A stretch of DNA of 64,000 bases from Kibdelosporangium persicum (GTDB taxonomy: Bacteria; Actinomycetota; Actinomycetes; Mycobacteriales; Pseudonocardiaceae): the NCBI RefSeq assembly GCF_013280595.1, contig NZ_JAAATY010000007.1:186001-250000 (forward strand), read 5' to 3'. Positions within the stretch are counted from its first letter, which is position 1, and every line of letters starts with the position of its first letter. The notes under the pieces were generated by a model. The model worked only from the letters and a program-made list of their open reading frames with translations, made no database searches and was not told where the DNA came from. The position numbers were made by a program, and so were the translations under genes. This document shows positions 41,761 through 51,484 of the stretch, piece after piece.

Positions 41761-42141
41761 ATGACGCACGCGCGCAAGACCGCGCTGATCAACATCAGGG
41801 GGTGGCTTGAGGGCAGCCAGGACGGCCTTGAACTCGCTCAGCGGTTCATCCAGGACGATGCCGCCAACAACTGGTACAACTTTGGCTGGACGTTCCCGCA
41901 CCAGCAGGTGACTGGCCACTGGTATGCGTTCTTCGGGCTGCATGTCGATGATGGCAACGTCGACTGGTTTCTCAACCAACTGCGGCACCTGGCGACACTG
42001 GCTGCCTCTGGCGCCAAGCCGTTGATCCGTGGCCTTTTCGTCATCAGCAACGAGGAGAAGACCATGAGCCAGGTGCACGTGAGAGACGGCCACGTGCACA
42101 TCACGCCCGGCGACCCAAAGCTCGCCTACCTCGACGCGTGA
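41761..42141 (+). CDS. Hypothetical protein inserted in the Tad locus (126 aa)
   Basis: ATG at 41761 with AAGGGAA upstream. The product (MTHARKTALINIRGWLEGSQ start) contains NNWYNFGWTFPHQQVTGHWY and AFFGLHVDDGNVDWFLNQLR. It is aromatic-rich and probably a small soluble alpha/beta protein. No family recognised. It is on the opposite strand to the pilus genes and follows a recombinase relic, so it probably arrived by insertion. Confidence 0.65.
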   Translation: MTHARKTALINIRGWLEGSQDGLELAQRFIQDDAANNWYNFGWTFPHQQVTGHWYAFFGLHVDDGNVDWFLNQLRHLATLAASGAKPLIRGLFVISNEEKTMSQVHVRDGHVHITPGDPKLAYLDA

Positions 42142-42283
42142 CGCGGCATGCTCCAGCTCGCTCCAACGAGTCGACCGGCTTGCCCTTCGCGAGCCGAACC
42201 AGGGCCACGATGGCGTCGCTCGCCCTCGTGCTTCGGTGTGTGAGCCCACAACCCGATCTACGCCGACTGCAGCCGTGCCCACG

Positions 42284-42799
42284 TCAGGTCGCCCCAGTCC
42301 GTACTTCAGAATTCGCGAACTCACGGGCTTCGCTCACCACGCCGCGCTGAGGGCGGGCGCTGCCGGTGCCGCGAACGGTGATGCTGGAAATCCCCACCAT
42401 GCCCAGCAGTTGCGTGTTCTGGGAGGCGGTGACCGTCACGGTCACGGTGTCGCCGGAGACGCTCACCGTGCCGGATGCGCCGACAGCGGCAAGGTAGTTT
42501 TGCGCCTCGGCGACCGCCTGCGCCGGCATCAGTTGCAGTGTGCCGTTGACGCGGTAAGCGGTCAGGTCGATCGCCTGGGCGCCGGCGCGGGCGGCGGCCT
42601 CGGCTTGACCGGTGGCCTTTACCTTGGCGGACAGGGCCAATCCGCCGTCCAGGGTCAGCCCGGCCAGGGCGAGGATCCCGGTGGTGAGGACCACCACGAA
42701 CGCGGTCGCTCGACCTTCGTCCGTCCGCCACCAGCCTTGCCGTGTTCGCCGCCACCGAGCCGATATCGTCGGCCGCGCATGGTATGTCCGGCGGATCAT
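42284..42799 (-). CDS. TadG-like pilus assembly protein
   Basis: ATG at 42799 with GGAGG upstream, overlapping the stop of the preceding gene (ATGA). The 171-residue product has the Tad-pilin-like start [20 protein letters not shown] followed by [24 protein letters not shown], the Tad/pseudopilin pattern of one membrane helix and an exported helix, then a Ser/Thr/Val-rich domain. Minor pilin or helicase/TadE neighbourhood type; it should be inserted in the membrane and processed or assembled with the Flp pilus. Confidence 0.78.
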   Translation of the reverse strand: MIRRTYHARPTISARWRRTRQGWWRTDEGRATAFVVVLTTGILALAGLTLDGGLALSAKVKATGQAEAAARAGAQAIDLTAYRVNGTLQLMPAQAVAEAQNYLAAVGASGTVSVSGDTVTVTVTASQNTQLLGMVGISSITVRGTGSARPQRGVVSEAREFANSEVRTGAT

Positions 42800-43275
42800 G
42801 CGCCGCCTCCGGGCGTATTCACCGGGCCTGAGCGCCACGTGTCGACCGGCTCGACAGCGGTGGCGGACAAGCGTTTCTCGCCAGGTACACCGAGGATCAA
42901 CGCGTCACCGAAGTCGACCACGCAGGAGACCGTCACGCTCACCGTGCCGCCCGGCCACAAACCTCCAGTGGAGGTGGCCACGTTCAGCGACGCGCACGCG
43001 ACCCCTGCGGATGCCAACGCGCTGGACGCGGTGGCCTGCGCCGCCGCGATCGCCCTGGCCGAGGTCCGTTCGATGCTCGCCGCGCGAGCCGCCTGATGCG
43101 CGGCATCATCCAGCCGCAGCCGAGCATCGACACCTCGGTGGATGACCACGGCGACGAAGACGAGCAGGATGATCAGGAACGGCGCCGCTACGGTAACTTC
43201 CGCCGCCACGGATCCCCGGTCTGCCCGCCACCAGGCTACCCGTCTACCCCGGCGGCGGTGTTGGGGTGACCCCAC
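42796..43275 (-). CDS. TadE-family pilus assembly protein
   Basis: The 159-residue product has the TadE signature [20 protein letters not shown], a single membrane helix preceded by a Glu at the +5-like position, followed by a helical exported part and a Cys-containing C-terminal domain. The start at GTG 43275 is the only reasonable in-frame choice and has a weak ribosome site. The upstream end of the gene abuts a recombinase relic at 43279, so its natural 5' region may have been replaced. Confidence 0.78.
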   Translation of the reverse strand: MGSPQHRRRGRRVAWWRADRGSVAAEVTVAAPFLIILLVFVAVVIHRGVDARLRLDDAAHQAARAASIERTSARAIAAAQATASSALASAGVACASLNVATSTGGLWPGGTVSVTVSCVVDFGDALILGVPGEKRLSATAVEPVDTWRSGPVNTPGGGA

Positions 43276-43278
43276 TGG

Positions 43279-43488
43279 CCCGGCCTGGTCCTGGGCACAG
43301 CCGCCCGTGACATCCGCACCGACCGGATCCTCGACCAAGTCCAAGCCACTGTCGGCGATCTGCGCCGCATGTGCGCCCTGGTCGGGCTGTCGGTCAAGGG
43401 CGCCGCCCGCTACACCGCGATCCTCGACCACCCTGACCTCACCGGCGGTTCCGCGTGGCAACCCCCGCGCCACCCTGACCCGCGGTGA
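43279..43488 (+). pseudogene. C-terminal relic of a tyrosine-recombinase-like gene (copy 2)
   Basis: A start-less plus-strand frame reads [20 protein letters not shown], then [20 protein letters not shown], then [16 protein letters not shown] and a TGA at 43486. It is a clear relative of the relic at 41524 and of recombinase C-termini. It lies between the TadE-like gene and the MFS gene and marks an insertion point. Confidence 0.55.
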
Positions 43489-43521
43489 GCAAACGCGACC
43501 CACCACAGGCACCATGACCCG

Positions 43522-44748
43522 ATGACCGATCGCCGACCGGACTTGCGAACCGTCCTGCGCAACAGCGGCTACCGCCGCCTGTTCGCCGCCCAGACCATCT
43601 CGCGCTGGGGCGACACCATGAACACGGTGGCCCTGGTGGTGCTGGTCTTCCAGCTGACTGGGTCCGGCCTCGGCGTCAGTGGCGTCGTGATCGCCGAAAT
43701 CCTGCCGGTGCTGCTGCTCGCCCCGATCGCGGGTGCTGTCGTGGATCGCCTGCCGCGCGTGCGGGTGATGGTCGGCGCTGATCTGGCGCGCATGGCGCTG
43801 GCTGGCGTGCTGCCGCTGGTCGACCAGCACATCGTGGCCGTCTTCGCCATCGCGTTCGGAATGTCGGCCGGTTCGGTGTTCTTCAACCCCGCCTCCGCCT
43901 CCGCGCTGCCCAGCATCGTTACCGAAGACGAACTCGTCGCCGCCAACAGCGGCCTGTGGTCGGCGGCCGTGGTCTCCCAGATCGCGCTCGCGCCCCTGGC
44001 GGGCGTCCTGGTCGCTGCATGGGGACCGGCCCCCGCATTCTGGTTCAACGCCGCCACCTTCGCCGGCTCCGCGCTCGCCCTGACTCGGCTGCGCCTGCCC
44101 CACCCGCCCGCACCGGTCAGTTCCTCCACCTGGACCGTACGTGTCCTGGAAGGACCCCGGCTGCTGATCCGCGACCGCCTGCTGCGGTTGCTTGCGTCCG
44201 TCCAACTCTTGGCCGCCCTGTCGGCCGGCGCGACCAGCGCCCTGCTCGTGGTCCTGGCCGAACTCCACCTCGGCGCCGGCCCGGGCGGGTTCGGGCTGCT
44301 CCTGGGTGCCATCGGCGTCGGCGCCGCCTTCGGTCCCTTCCTGCTGACCCGGCTGACCAGCAATCCGCGCCAGCCGACGCTGCTCTTCGGCCCCTACTTG
44401 CTGCGCGGACTCGTCGACCTCATCCTTGCCGCCACCCGCAACCTGCCCACCGCCATGGGCGCGCTCGCCCTCTACGGCGTCGGCACCTCCACCGGCATGG
44501 TCACCTACAACTCCCTGCTGCAAGCCGAGGTCGCCGAACACCAGCGCGGGCGCGTGTTCGCCGGGTTCGACATGCTCTGGCAATCCGGGCGGCTGGCCTC
44601 GATCGCCCTCGGCGGCCTGGCCGCCGACGCCTTCGGCATCCAAGCGGTCTACATCCTGGGCGGAATCCTGCTCCTGATCGCCGGCACGATCGGCCTGACC
44701 GGCTATAAGGCTATACAGACCCGGCGAGACAGCGACAAATACGACTGA
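43522..44748 (+). CDS. Major facilitator superfamily exporter
   Basis: The 408-residue product has the 12-helix MFS pattern of drug exporters related to MFS_3/enterobactin-exporter types. Landmarks are [20 protein letters not shown] at the start, [20 protein letters not shown] (motif A-like loop 2-3), [20 protein letters not shown], and [20 protein letters not shown] in the second half. It likely exports a small hydrophobic compound. It sits on the plus strand within the otherwise minus-strand Tad locus, after a recombinase relic, so it looks like an insertion. Confidence 0.88.
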   Translation: MTDRRPDLRTVLRNSGYRRLFAAQTISRWGDTMNTVALVVLVFQLTGSGLGVSGVVIAEILPVLLLAPIAGAVVDRLPRVRVMVGADLARMALAGVLPLVDQHIVAVFAIAFGMSAGSVFFNPASASALPSIVTEDELVAANSGLWSAAVVSQIALAPLAGVLVAAWGPAPAFWFNAATFAGSALALTRLRLPHPPAPVSSSTWTVRVLEGPRLLIRDRLLRLLASVQLLAALSAGATSALLVVLAELHLGAGPGGFGLLLGAIGVGAAFGPFLLTRLTSNPRQPTLLFGPYLLRGLVDLILAATRNLPTAMGALALYGVGTSTGMVTYNSLLQAEVAEHQRGRVFAGFDMLWQSGRLASIALGGLAADAFGIQAVYILGGILLLIAGTIGLTGYKAIQTRRDSDKYD

Positions 44749-44807
44749 ACCCCACTCGAATGCGGTCAACGCGTCAGTGCCCGAACCGAAGTACCCGACT
44801 ACCCTCA

Positions 44808-45350
44808 TCACCCACCACCGCTTCGGTTCGCGGCCGACAAGGCTTCAGAATTCGTGAACCCGTAAGCAATGGGGACGAACCGTTCGACTGGGCCGGACGC
44901 CTCGGCGTGCACCGGCAAGCTGAGAAACGGGATCACCGTCGTGGCGATCCCGGAGATCCGGATCGACGCCGACGTCGCCGTCCGTTCGGCGCTGACGCTG
45001 GCATCGGCCAACGGGCCGCGCGCGAGCTGGTCGAGCATCTGCTGTGCGCTCGCGCTGCCCGCGGCCGCGGTTCCGCCGTGGACTCGCGCAGCTGCCAGCC
45101 CGTGCGACGCGGCGGCTTGGGCGATATGGGTTGCGTGTGACCACAGCGCGAACTGCACGATCGCCAACAGCATCAACAGAAGCAGCGGCGTGGCGATCAC
45201 CAACTCGGCGCTGACCGCGCCGCGCTCGCCGCGCAGCAGTCGTCGGACCGGTCCGCTCGTGCCGGTTTTCCCGCACGCAGGACGCGTTCGGTCACCGCCG
45301 CGGTAGCGACAACACCGCCGCCTGAGTGGCGACTGCTGCCCGCGTTTCAC
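44808..45350 (-). CDS. TadE-like pilus assembly protein (second copy)
   Basis: The 180-residue product carries the TadE signature [20 protein letters not shown] followed by [20 protein letters not shown], i.e. one membrane helix and an amphipathic helix, then a Ser/Ala-rich exported domain. GTG 45350, 3 bp after the preceding stop, is the likely start, without a strong ribosome site, suggesting coupling. It is immediately downstream of the pilin-sized gene. Confidence 0.8.
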   Translation of the reverse strand: MKRGQQSPLRRRCCRYRGGDRTRPACGKTGTSGPVRRLLRGERGAVSAELVIATPLLLLMLLAIVQFALWSHATHIAQAAASHGLAAARVHGGTAAAGSASAQQMLDQLARGPLADASVSAERTATSASIRISGIATTVIPFLSLPVHAEASGPVERFVPIAYGFTNSEALSAANRSGGG

Positions 45351-45352
45351 GG

Positions 45353-45541
45353 CTACAAGTTGATGCCGTTGGCCTTGGCGGTGACTTTCGCGATGACGAT
45401 CGCGATGACCGCCAACGCCGCTACCACCAACAGCGCGGTCACCAGCACCGTCTCGGTCGAGTACCCGGCCTCCGGTTCCCGGCGCAGCACTTCCCACCGC
45501 GCTTTGAGCGCGGTCCACAATGCCTCCAAGTACGGGTGCAT
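45353..45541 (-). CDS. Small Flp-pilin-like membrane protein (62 aa)
   Basis: ATG at 45541 with GGAAGGA upstream. The product has a basic/amphipathic start, then EPEAGYSTETVLVTALLVVA and ALAVIAIVIAKVTAKANG. An acidic residue just before one long hydrophobic helix and the tiny size match Flp-type pilins, although the canonical G/Xxxxx-E-Y cleavage site is altered. Position between tadC and tadE supports it as the major pilin. Confidence 0.75.
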   Translation of the reverse strand: MHPYLEALWTALKARWEVLRREPEAGYSTETVLVTALLVVAALAVIAIVIAKVTAKANGINL

Positions 45542-45570
45542 CGTTGTCCTTCCTTTCCACGAGCCCGGCC

Positions 45571-46464
45571 TCACAGTCCATTGAGGACCTGTACAAGCGC
45601 GGGATAAGCGATGAAAGCCAAGAAACCCAGAAACAAAGCCATCACCGGCAACGACATGCGCTCGGTCGCGGCATGGGCGTCGCCTTCGGCGTCGGTGATC
45701 TGATGCGTGCGCAGCGCACCGGCCTTGGCCGCCAACGAGGCGCGGACCTTGGCGCCTTCAGTGCCGGCCAGGCTGACCGAGGCGGCGAGTTCGGACAGTT
45801 CGGTGACGTCTAGTTCCTCGCCGAGCTGGCGCAGCGTGGCCCACGGCGTTGTCCGGGTCAGCCGAGCGGTGTCCAAGGCCCGGCGGATCTGCTCGAACGC
45901 CCAGCCGCGGCCGATGGCGACCGAGTCGTTCAGCGCGCTGTCCACCCCGGCGCCACCGGCAAGGGTGATCCACACCAGGTCCAGGTACGCGGACAGGGCG
46001 TGGCGAAACCCAGTGCGGAGCTTGGCCGCCTCCGAGCGGGCTCGCAGGTCGGGCAGGACGAATCCGGCGACGGCCAGCACGAGCCCGGCAATGATCGGGA
46101 ACTCGATCCCCAGCGACAGACCGGCCAAGGTGAGCAACAGTTGCAGCAGCACCGGGGCGAGCAGCCCGGCGATCGCCAGGGTCGCCTTCTCCGCCAGATG
46201 TGTCGCGACCGGTCGCCCAATGACGGCCAGATCGCGGGCCAACCGTTCGCTGGGCAGGCCGACCGCAGCCAGCGGGGCGATGAACGGTCGGCCGAGTTTG
46301 GCCGCCCACCCGGTGTCCTTTGTGGCCAGTATCGGTGCCGGTGCTGGCGGCGCCGTCGTACGCGCCAGGATCACGCCGAGGGCGGGTCGAGGCGGGAAGA
46401 GCCACACCGCCAGCGCCCACAGGCCGACGCCGAGCCCAGCTCCCAGCAGGAGTGCCGTCATCAT
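45571..46464 (-). CDS. tadC: TadC-like type II/IV secretion F protein
   Basis: The 297-residue product has N-terminal and C-terminal membrane helices (LLLGAGLGVGLWALAVWLF; LLAPVLLQLLLTLAGLSLGI; MALFLGFLAFIAYPALVQVL) flanking a GspF-type cytoplasmic domain with FRHALSAYLDLVWITLAGGA and GVDSALND. TadC and TadB form the inner-membrane platform of the Flp pilus. The ATG overlaps the tadB stop (46461-46464). Confidence 0.9.
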   Translation of the reverse strand: MMTALLLGAGLGVGLWALAVWLFPPRPALGVILARTTAPPAPAPILATKDTGWAAKLGRPFIAPLAAVGLPSERLARDLAVIGRPVATHLAEKATLAIAGLLAPVLLQLLLTLAGLSLGIEFPIIAGLVLAVAGFVLPDLRARSEAAKLRTGFRHALSAYLDLVWITLAGGAGVDSALNDSVAIGRGWAFEQIRRALDTARLTRTTPWATLRQLGEELDVTELSELAASVSLAGTEGAKVRASLAAKAGALRTHQITDAEGDAHAATERMSLPVMALFLGFLAFIAYPALVQVLNGL

Positions 46465-47402
46465 GGAGACCGCCGCCTCTCGGCAACCAGCGGCGCGCGG
46501 CCCACCGTGGTGTTCTCGGCCAGCGACAGGAACCGGTCAGGTTCACTGACCGCGGCGATGCGCACCAGCCACGCGAACCCGAGCGCGAAGAGCACCCCGA
46601 TGCCCAACAGGACGATCTGTCCGACCGCGGAGTCGTAGGCGGACAGGTACGAGCGGTTGAGCAGCACCACGGCGACCGCGAAACACAGGGTGGTGCCCAC
46701 GATCACCCGCACCGAGGTGCGAGTGCGGGCGCGCCCGGCCTCGACCCGCATCCGCATCGAGGCTTGTTCACGGGCGGCGTGGGCCAGGGAGCCGAGCAGA
46801 TCGCCGAGCTGGCGGGCTTGTTGCTCGGCGGCCAGGACCAGCGCGGCGATCACGAGGTCCCCGGTGGGGTCGGCGAGCCGGTCGGCCAGGCGCCGCAGCG
46901 AGGGGGCCAGCCGGTCGCCGTTCTCGATCCGTGCGGCGAGGTCGGTGATCTCACCCCGGATGGCCGGCGGGGCCAGCGGCGCGGTGGCGAGGATGGCCTG
47001 CTCCAGACCAGCGGCGGCCGAGAGCGTGTCGCGCAGCATTTCGGTCCAGGTCGCGATGGCCTCGATCCGAGCCACCCGGCGCGCGTGCTCGGGGTCGCGG
47101 CCCAGCACGCGGGGCAGCGCCCAGGCAGCGAGCCCGGCCAGCAGGGCTCCGACAACCCAGCCGGTTGCCACCCCGGTCAGCACACCGACCGCGATCGCAA
47201 CGCCGACCCGCACCGCCCGGCGCTCATCTCGCCGGGCGCCCTGGGCCCGCGCAAGGCGTGCGCGGCGGAGCGGCCCGGTCCGCAGGTTCCCCTCCACGCC
47301 GCGCCAGCCGACAATGATCAGCAGCAGGCCGACGCCGACCCCGAGGCCGAGCAGGGCAGCCACGGCAGTGGTGGCGCCGATGGCGATGGTCACTGCGGCC
47401 AC
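46461..47402 (-). CDS. tadB: TadB-like type II/IV secretion F protein
   Basis: The 313-residue product has two N-terminal helices, then a GspF-type domain with WTEMLRDTLSAAAGLEQAIL and ALVLAAEQQARQLGDLLGSL, and two C-terminal helices. It is the second platform protein. It overlaps tadA by 13 bp and tadC by 4 bp, showing one translationally coupled unit. Confidence 0.9.
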   Translation of the reverse strand: MAAVTIAIGATTAVAALLGLGVGVGLLLIIVGWRGVEGNLRTGPLRRARLARAQGARRDERRAVRVGVAIAVGVLTGVATGWVVGALLAGLAAWALPRVLGRDPEHARRVARIEAIATWTEMLRDTLSAAAGLEQAILATAPLAPPAIRGEITDLAARIENGDRLAPSLRRLADRLADPTGDLVIAALVLAAEQQARQLGDLLGSLAHAAREQASMRMRVEAGRARTRTSVRVIVGTTLCFAVAVVLLNRSYLSAYDSAVGQIVLLGIGVLFALGFAWLVRIAAVSEPDRFLSLAENTTVGRAPLVAERRRSP

Positions 47403-48901
47403 CAGCCTTCGGGTTGCTCCAGCAAGCCGGGGTCGAACCCAACGTCCACGAGGTCATCGAGTGTGTCGCTGCGCAGCGCACCGGCGACCGGGCGGGCGCG
47501 GCGATCCGAGCCAGGCCGGTAGACCTCGTTCGAGATCACCTGAGGGCCGTCGGCACCGACCACCTCGCGGACCGAGGACACCACGCGGCTTGTGCGGTCC
47601 ATGCCGCGAGCCAGATGTACGACGAAGTGCACCGCGCTCGCGACAAGCAGGTTGGTCGCCTCCAATGGCAGGCGTTCGACGCCCTGGGCGGCGTAGGAGG
47701 CCAGCCGGGTGAAGGCGATCCTCGAGCTGGAAGCGTGCAGGGTCGCCATCGAACCGTCGTTGCCCTGCGACATGGCGTTACACATCGGGATGACCTCGGG
47801 TCCGCGGATCTCACCGACAATCACCCGGTCCGGGCTCATCCGCAGGCCCCAGCGGACGAGCTCGGCCTGGGAGATTGCGCCCTCGCCTTCGACGTTGGCT
47901 TCGCGGGCCTGGAAGGCGGTCACGTCGGCGTGGATGTCAGGGTCGAGTTCCAGGCCGAGTTCGAAGGCGTCCTCGATAGTGACGATGCGCTCCATCGGGT
48001 CCATCTCCGACGCGAGCGCTCGCAGCAGGGTGGTCTTGCCCGCGCCGGTGCCGCCGGTGATCAGAATGTTCTTCTTCGCCCGCACCAGGGCACGCAGGAA
48101 CTGCTCCAGGCCAGGGTCAATGGTTCCGCGGACGCGTAGCTCAGGCAGCGTCACGGTGAGATAGCCGTGCCGGCGGATCGACAGCGAGGTCACCCCACCC
48201 GCGGTCAGGCCCATCACCGCGAACAATCGCTCCCCGCCGGGAAGCTGGAGGTTGACCGCTGGGGAGGCGTGGTCGAACCGGCGTTCCTGGCTGGAGACGC
48301 GCGCGGCGAGCAACCGGACCAGATCGGTCAGCTCCTCATTCGACGAGGCGATCGGGGCCACTCGCGCGCGTCGACCGTCGTTGTACTGCACGAATACCCG
48401 GTCGAAACGGTTGGCGTTGATCGTCTCAATCGTGGGGTCGTCCAGCAGCGGCTGCAGACCTGCCATGCCGAACAGCTCGTTGATGACCTCGGTGATCACT
48501 TGCTGCTCAATATCCCGGCCCACGAGCGAGCGGTTGTCCATCAGTTCGTTCTCACTGTGCGCCAGTACCGCGTCATCCAAGATCGCCCGCGCCAGCTCGC
48601 GACGGGCTTCACTGGTGACCGACATGCCCGTGCGGCGTTGTTGGGCGTCCACCCGCCGCGGTAGCTCGGTACCGAGCGTGTCGCGCAGGTGTTGGCGAAG
48701 TCGCCCGACGGCCTCGGTTGCCGGTACCGGTTCCCTGTCGCTCGGCGACTGCAGGAGGCCAAGTGCATCCTGCTGCCGAACCGGCGCTGTCCAGCTCGGT
48801 TGAGGGGACGCGTTGGCTGGTTGCCAGCCACCGGCTCGTTGATCCCGCTGGTAGGGGCGCAGGGGTACCGGTGGCGGGTAGTCATTGGGCGGATAGGTCA
48901 T
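47390..48901 (-). CDS. tadA: TadA/CpaF-type secretion ATPase
   Basis: The 503-residue product has a Pro-rich start, an N-terminal domain and a GspE/CpaF-type ATPase with Walker A TGGTGAGKTTLLRAL (K289), the Asp box IVTIEDAFEL, Walker B RVIVGEIRGPE and the His box GSMATLHASSS. TadA powers assembly and retraction of Flp pili. ATG at 48901 overlaps the CpaE-like gene stop (ATGA). Confidence 0.93.
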   Translation of the reverse strand: MTYPPNDYPPPVPLRPYQRDQRAGGWQPANASPQPSWTAPVRQQDALGLLQSPSDREPVPATEAVGRLRQHLRDTLGTELPRRVDAQQRRTGMSVTSEARRELARAILDDAVLAHSENELMDNRSLVGRDIEQQVITEVINELFGMAGLQPLLDDPTIETINANRFDRVFVQYNDGRRARVAPIASSNEELTDLVRLLAARVSSQERRFDHASPAVNLQLPGGERLFAVMGLTAGGVTSLSIRRHGYLTVTLPELRVRGTIDPGLEQFLRALVRAKKNILITGGTGAGKTTLLRALASEMDPMERIVTIEDAFELGLELDPDIHADVTAFQAREANVEGEGAISQAELVRWGLRMSPDRVIVGEIRGPEVIPMCNAMSQGNDGSMATLHASSSRIAFTRLASYAAQGVERLPLEATNLLVASAVHFVVHLARGMDRTSRVVSSVREVVGADGPQVISNEVYRPGSDRRARPVAGALRSDTLDDLVDVGFDPGLLEQPEGWWPQ

Positions 48902-49797
48902 GACGCTTGTCCTCCGCGCGACGTGGTCTTGCGGTTGGGCGGTGAGGGTGGTGGCGCGAGTCGGAGACCGTTGGCCGAAACTGAGTTGGTGGGCACACCA
49001 GGAACCGCCCGCAGGATCGGTATGGGCCGGTTCTCGGCAGGCCCCTGGCGCGGTGGTGCGGATCGCGGCGCGTGTTCGGCGAGGGCCTTCGCAACCTTGT
49101 GCGCGACTTGCCCCAACGCCGAATGGGCCGGTCCGCGGCGCCCCCACCGCAGCGCGCTTGGCCGTCCACACAGCACAGCCGCGCCGCGCGGGTCATCAGG
49201 CACGCGACCCAGTGGCAGCACGCCGAGTTCGCGGGCCACCTCTGCAGCGGAATACCCCTCACCGACTAGCAACATCACCGGATGCGCGGTCCAGCGGCCG
49301 ATCACTGGCAGCTGGCGGGCCAAGTGCGCAAGGTCGTCGGCATGAGCACGGCTCAGCAAGACCATTGCGTCGGCCACCCGCACAATCGGCATCGCTGGAG
49401 ATTCAGCGCCGATTCGGCCACAGTCCACGATCACCGCGGTGTCCGGCACACTCGCAGCAGTCCGCACGACTCCTGCCCCGGTGGCAGGGTCGGACAACGC
49501 GGACAGTGCGGCTCGCGCCCGGTCGGCGTCAGGGGGCGCGGCTACCACTGGCAATCCACCCGGCAGGGCTTGCGCGTGCTGCCACAGCAATGCCGGGTCA
49601 TCGCTGCGCCGTGCGGCAGCCGCCAAGCTCATCAGACCTGGCGTCGACGCAAGCGAGAACCGCGTCCCCACGTCCCCACCGGACGGATCGGCCTCCAACA
49701 GGAGGGTGCGCGTAGCCGACGGCCAGCGCGCGGCCAGCGCGACCGAGAACGTAGTCACCCCAGGCGACCCTTTCACTGACAGAACCGCCACCAACAT
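48898..49797 (-). CDS. CpaE/TadZ-like MinD-family ATPase
   Basis: The 299-residue product starts MLVAVLSVKGSPGVTTFSVA with a deviant Walker A (KGSPGVTT, residues 9-16) and later AVIVDCGRIG, the MinD/ParA-type pattern. TadZ/CpaE proteins position pilus machinery at the pole. The C-terminal 60 residues are basic and Pro-rich. The ATG overlaps the preceding stop (TGATG). Confidence 0.85.
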   Translation of the reverse strand: MLVAVLSVKGSPGVTTFSVALAARWPSATRTLLLEADPSGGDVGTRFSLASTPGLMSLAAAARRSDDPALLWQHAQALPGGLPVVAAPPDADRARAALSALSDPATGAGVVRTAASVPDTAVIVDCGRIGAESPAMPIVRVADAMVLLSRAHADDLAHLARQLPVIGRWTAHPVMLLVGEGYSAAEVARELGVLPLGRVPDDPRGAAVLCGRPSALRWGRRGPAHSALGQVAHKVAKALAEHAPRSAPPRQGPAENRPIPILRAVPGVPTNSVSANGLRLAPPPSPPNRKTTSRGGQAS

Positions 49798-50510
49798 CAC
49801 TGACCACTTCCTGGAAGCATCACGATCGACAACTGGCCTGCGGGCACAGCGGCGATCTGGCGGGCGGCTGCCTGGCTCAGTTGCACCGAAACCACCGTGA
49901 CCTGTTGGTTGGGCGGCGAGGTCACGCTGGTAACCACCGCCGGCCACGCTGTCGTGGAGTCCGGCGCCGGCGGGCTTGCTGGTACAGCGCCCGTCTGGCC
50001 GGGCACGAACACCACCGAGACGTGGTTGCCCGGTGCCACCTCCGGAGGGAACTGGCCCACCTTCAACGCCAGCGCCGCGAGCGCTTTCCCGGCCGCAGGA
50101 ACACCGGCTCCGCTGACCGCGTCGCGCGTGAGCAGCGCACCAGCGGGCAGGTTCACGGACATCGTCTTACCCACCAGGCTGGCCGCCTGGTTCGCGTCCA
50201 CAACAGCGACTTCGGAGTCAACGGCGACGTTGGCCTGTTTGAGGTCCTGTGCGGTCAACACCTGCCCGACCACCACCGGCTTCGCCAACGCCAAGACCGG
50301 TCGCCGGTTCGCGGAGTTCAGCGATACCAAGAGGAACCCAGCGGCACACGCCAGTACGAGCAGAGCACCCAACAGCAGGTGTGGGACGCTGCGCCGCCGT
50401 TTCGTTCCGCGTAGCCGCGAGGCAGGCTTCTTGCCGTCCGCGACCCACGAACCGTTCGCTGACATCGTGGGTCGGTCGGTGTCCGGCTGGGTCGTGATGT
50501 TGTTGGTCAC
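49797..50510 (-). CDS. CpaB/RcpC-like SAF-domain protein
   Basis: The 237-residue product starts at a GTG at 50510 with GGAGG 7 bases upstream. After a basic cytoplasmic start and a membrane helix (LLLGALLVLACAAGFLLVSL) it has a SAF domain (ALAKPVVVGQVLTAQDLKQA, then LPAGALLTRDAV) and a beta-rich exported end. CpaB/RcpC proteins support the pilus channel in the envelope. Confidence 0.85.
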   Translation of the reverse strand: MTNNITTQPDTDRPTMSANGSWVADGKKPASRLRGTKRRRSVPHLLLGALLVLACAAGFLLVSLNSANRRPVLALAKPVVVGQVLTAQDLKQANVAVDSEVAVVDANQAASLVGKTMSVNLPAGALLTRDAVSGAGVPAAGKALAALALKVGQFPPEVAPGNHVSVVFVPGQTGAVPASPPAPDSTTAWPAVVTSVTSPPNQQVTVVSVQLSQAAARQIAAVPAGQLSIVMLPGSGQ

Positions 50511-50621
50511 GCCGGTACCTCCTCTGAGCATGGGGTAGTGCGCCGCGTCGCCAAAGGTGCAGCGAGCGGAAGGACGAGTTGCTGTTGCGTTGTTATGAAG
50601 GGAAGTAGCGTCCCGTGAGGA

Positions 50622-51482
50622 TCAGCCGCCGCCTTTGTTGTTGAGTGCTTGGGACTCCGCAACACGGAATGCCGCGTTGCCGGTTGTCGTCAGGTTCGGG
50701 AACGTTCCGCCTTGGCCAGCACCGGACCAGGTGACTGCCCAGTGCACCGTCGCGGTAACCGGAAATGCTTGCCCGGCTTGCTTTGCGGACGAGGTGCGGT
50801 AGGTGTGCCCACAGTCAGGCGACGGCGCCCTCGGGTCGCTACCGGCACGGAATGGCGTTCCCGCCCCGGTGCACGTCACCGTGCTGCCATCGCCCATGGA
50901 CCATGACACCGAGGTCGGTTTCGCAGTGGCCGTCACCGACACGCCCGGCACAGAAGCCGTCGCTGACACCGGCTCCCAGCCGCTCGACAGCCACATCCAC
51001 GTCGGCAAGTTCACCAACTGGTCACCAGCAGGGTTCGCTGAAATCCTGGGGGTCGGCAGTTGCAGCCTCTTACGCGCCATCTCAGCGACCTGAGCTGGCG
51101 ACAAGATCGGTGTGGCGCTTCCCTCCGCCGGAATCCATATTGGACCCTGGTGATTCTTACCGTCGGCCGAGCACAACACCATGAACCATCCACCCGGGCC
51201 TTCTGGTGGTTGGCCCGGTGGCTGATAATCGACAGGTACAGTCCTGCACGCGAATGGATCGGGAGACCCGCCTATGCCGACCGCTGGACCTCCAGCGCCT
51301 GGGCGGTTTCCGCCAGCTGTACCACCAGCAGGGCCGGAACCGGCAACAAGATCGCACACAGGAGAAGGGACTTGGTCGCAGGTCGTACTTCCCCAGCCGT
51401 CGGCCAAGGCAGGTGTCGCCATGCCAAGCAGACTTGCAGCTGCAATCCCGGCAAGAGCTGCGACAGCTGTGATCCGTCGCAT
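50622..51482 (-). CDS. Exported protein of the Tad locus, PKD-like
   Basis: The 286-residue product has a signal peptide (RRITAVAALAGIAAASLLGM ATPALA) and a Gly/Pro-rich mature N-terminus. The C-terminal domain has PTSVSWSMGDGSTVTCTGAG and CGHTYRTSS, the PKD-fold pattern (WxxGDG...HTY). ATG 51482 is preferred over GTG 51491 for spacing from GGGGAC. Likely an extracellular or envelope component of the pilus. Confidence 0.75.
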   Translation of the reverse strand: MRRITAVAALAGIAAASLLGMATPALADGWGSTTCDQVPSPVCDLVAGSGPAGGTAGGNRPGAGGPAVGIGGSPDPFACRTVPVDYQPPGQPPEGPGGWFMVLCSADGKNHQGPIWIPAEGSATPILSPAQVAEMARKRLQLPTPRISANPAGDQLVNLPTWMWLSSGWEPVSATASVPGVSVTATAKPTSVSWSMGDGSTVTCTGAGTPFRAGSDPRAPSPDCGHTYRTSSAKQAGQAFPVTATVHWAVTWSGAGQGGTFPNLTTTGNAAFRVAESQALNNKGGG

Positions 51483-51484
51483 GG

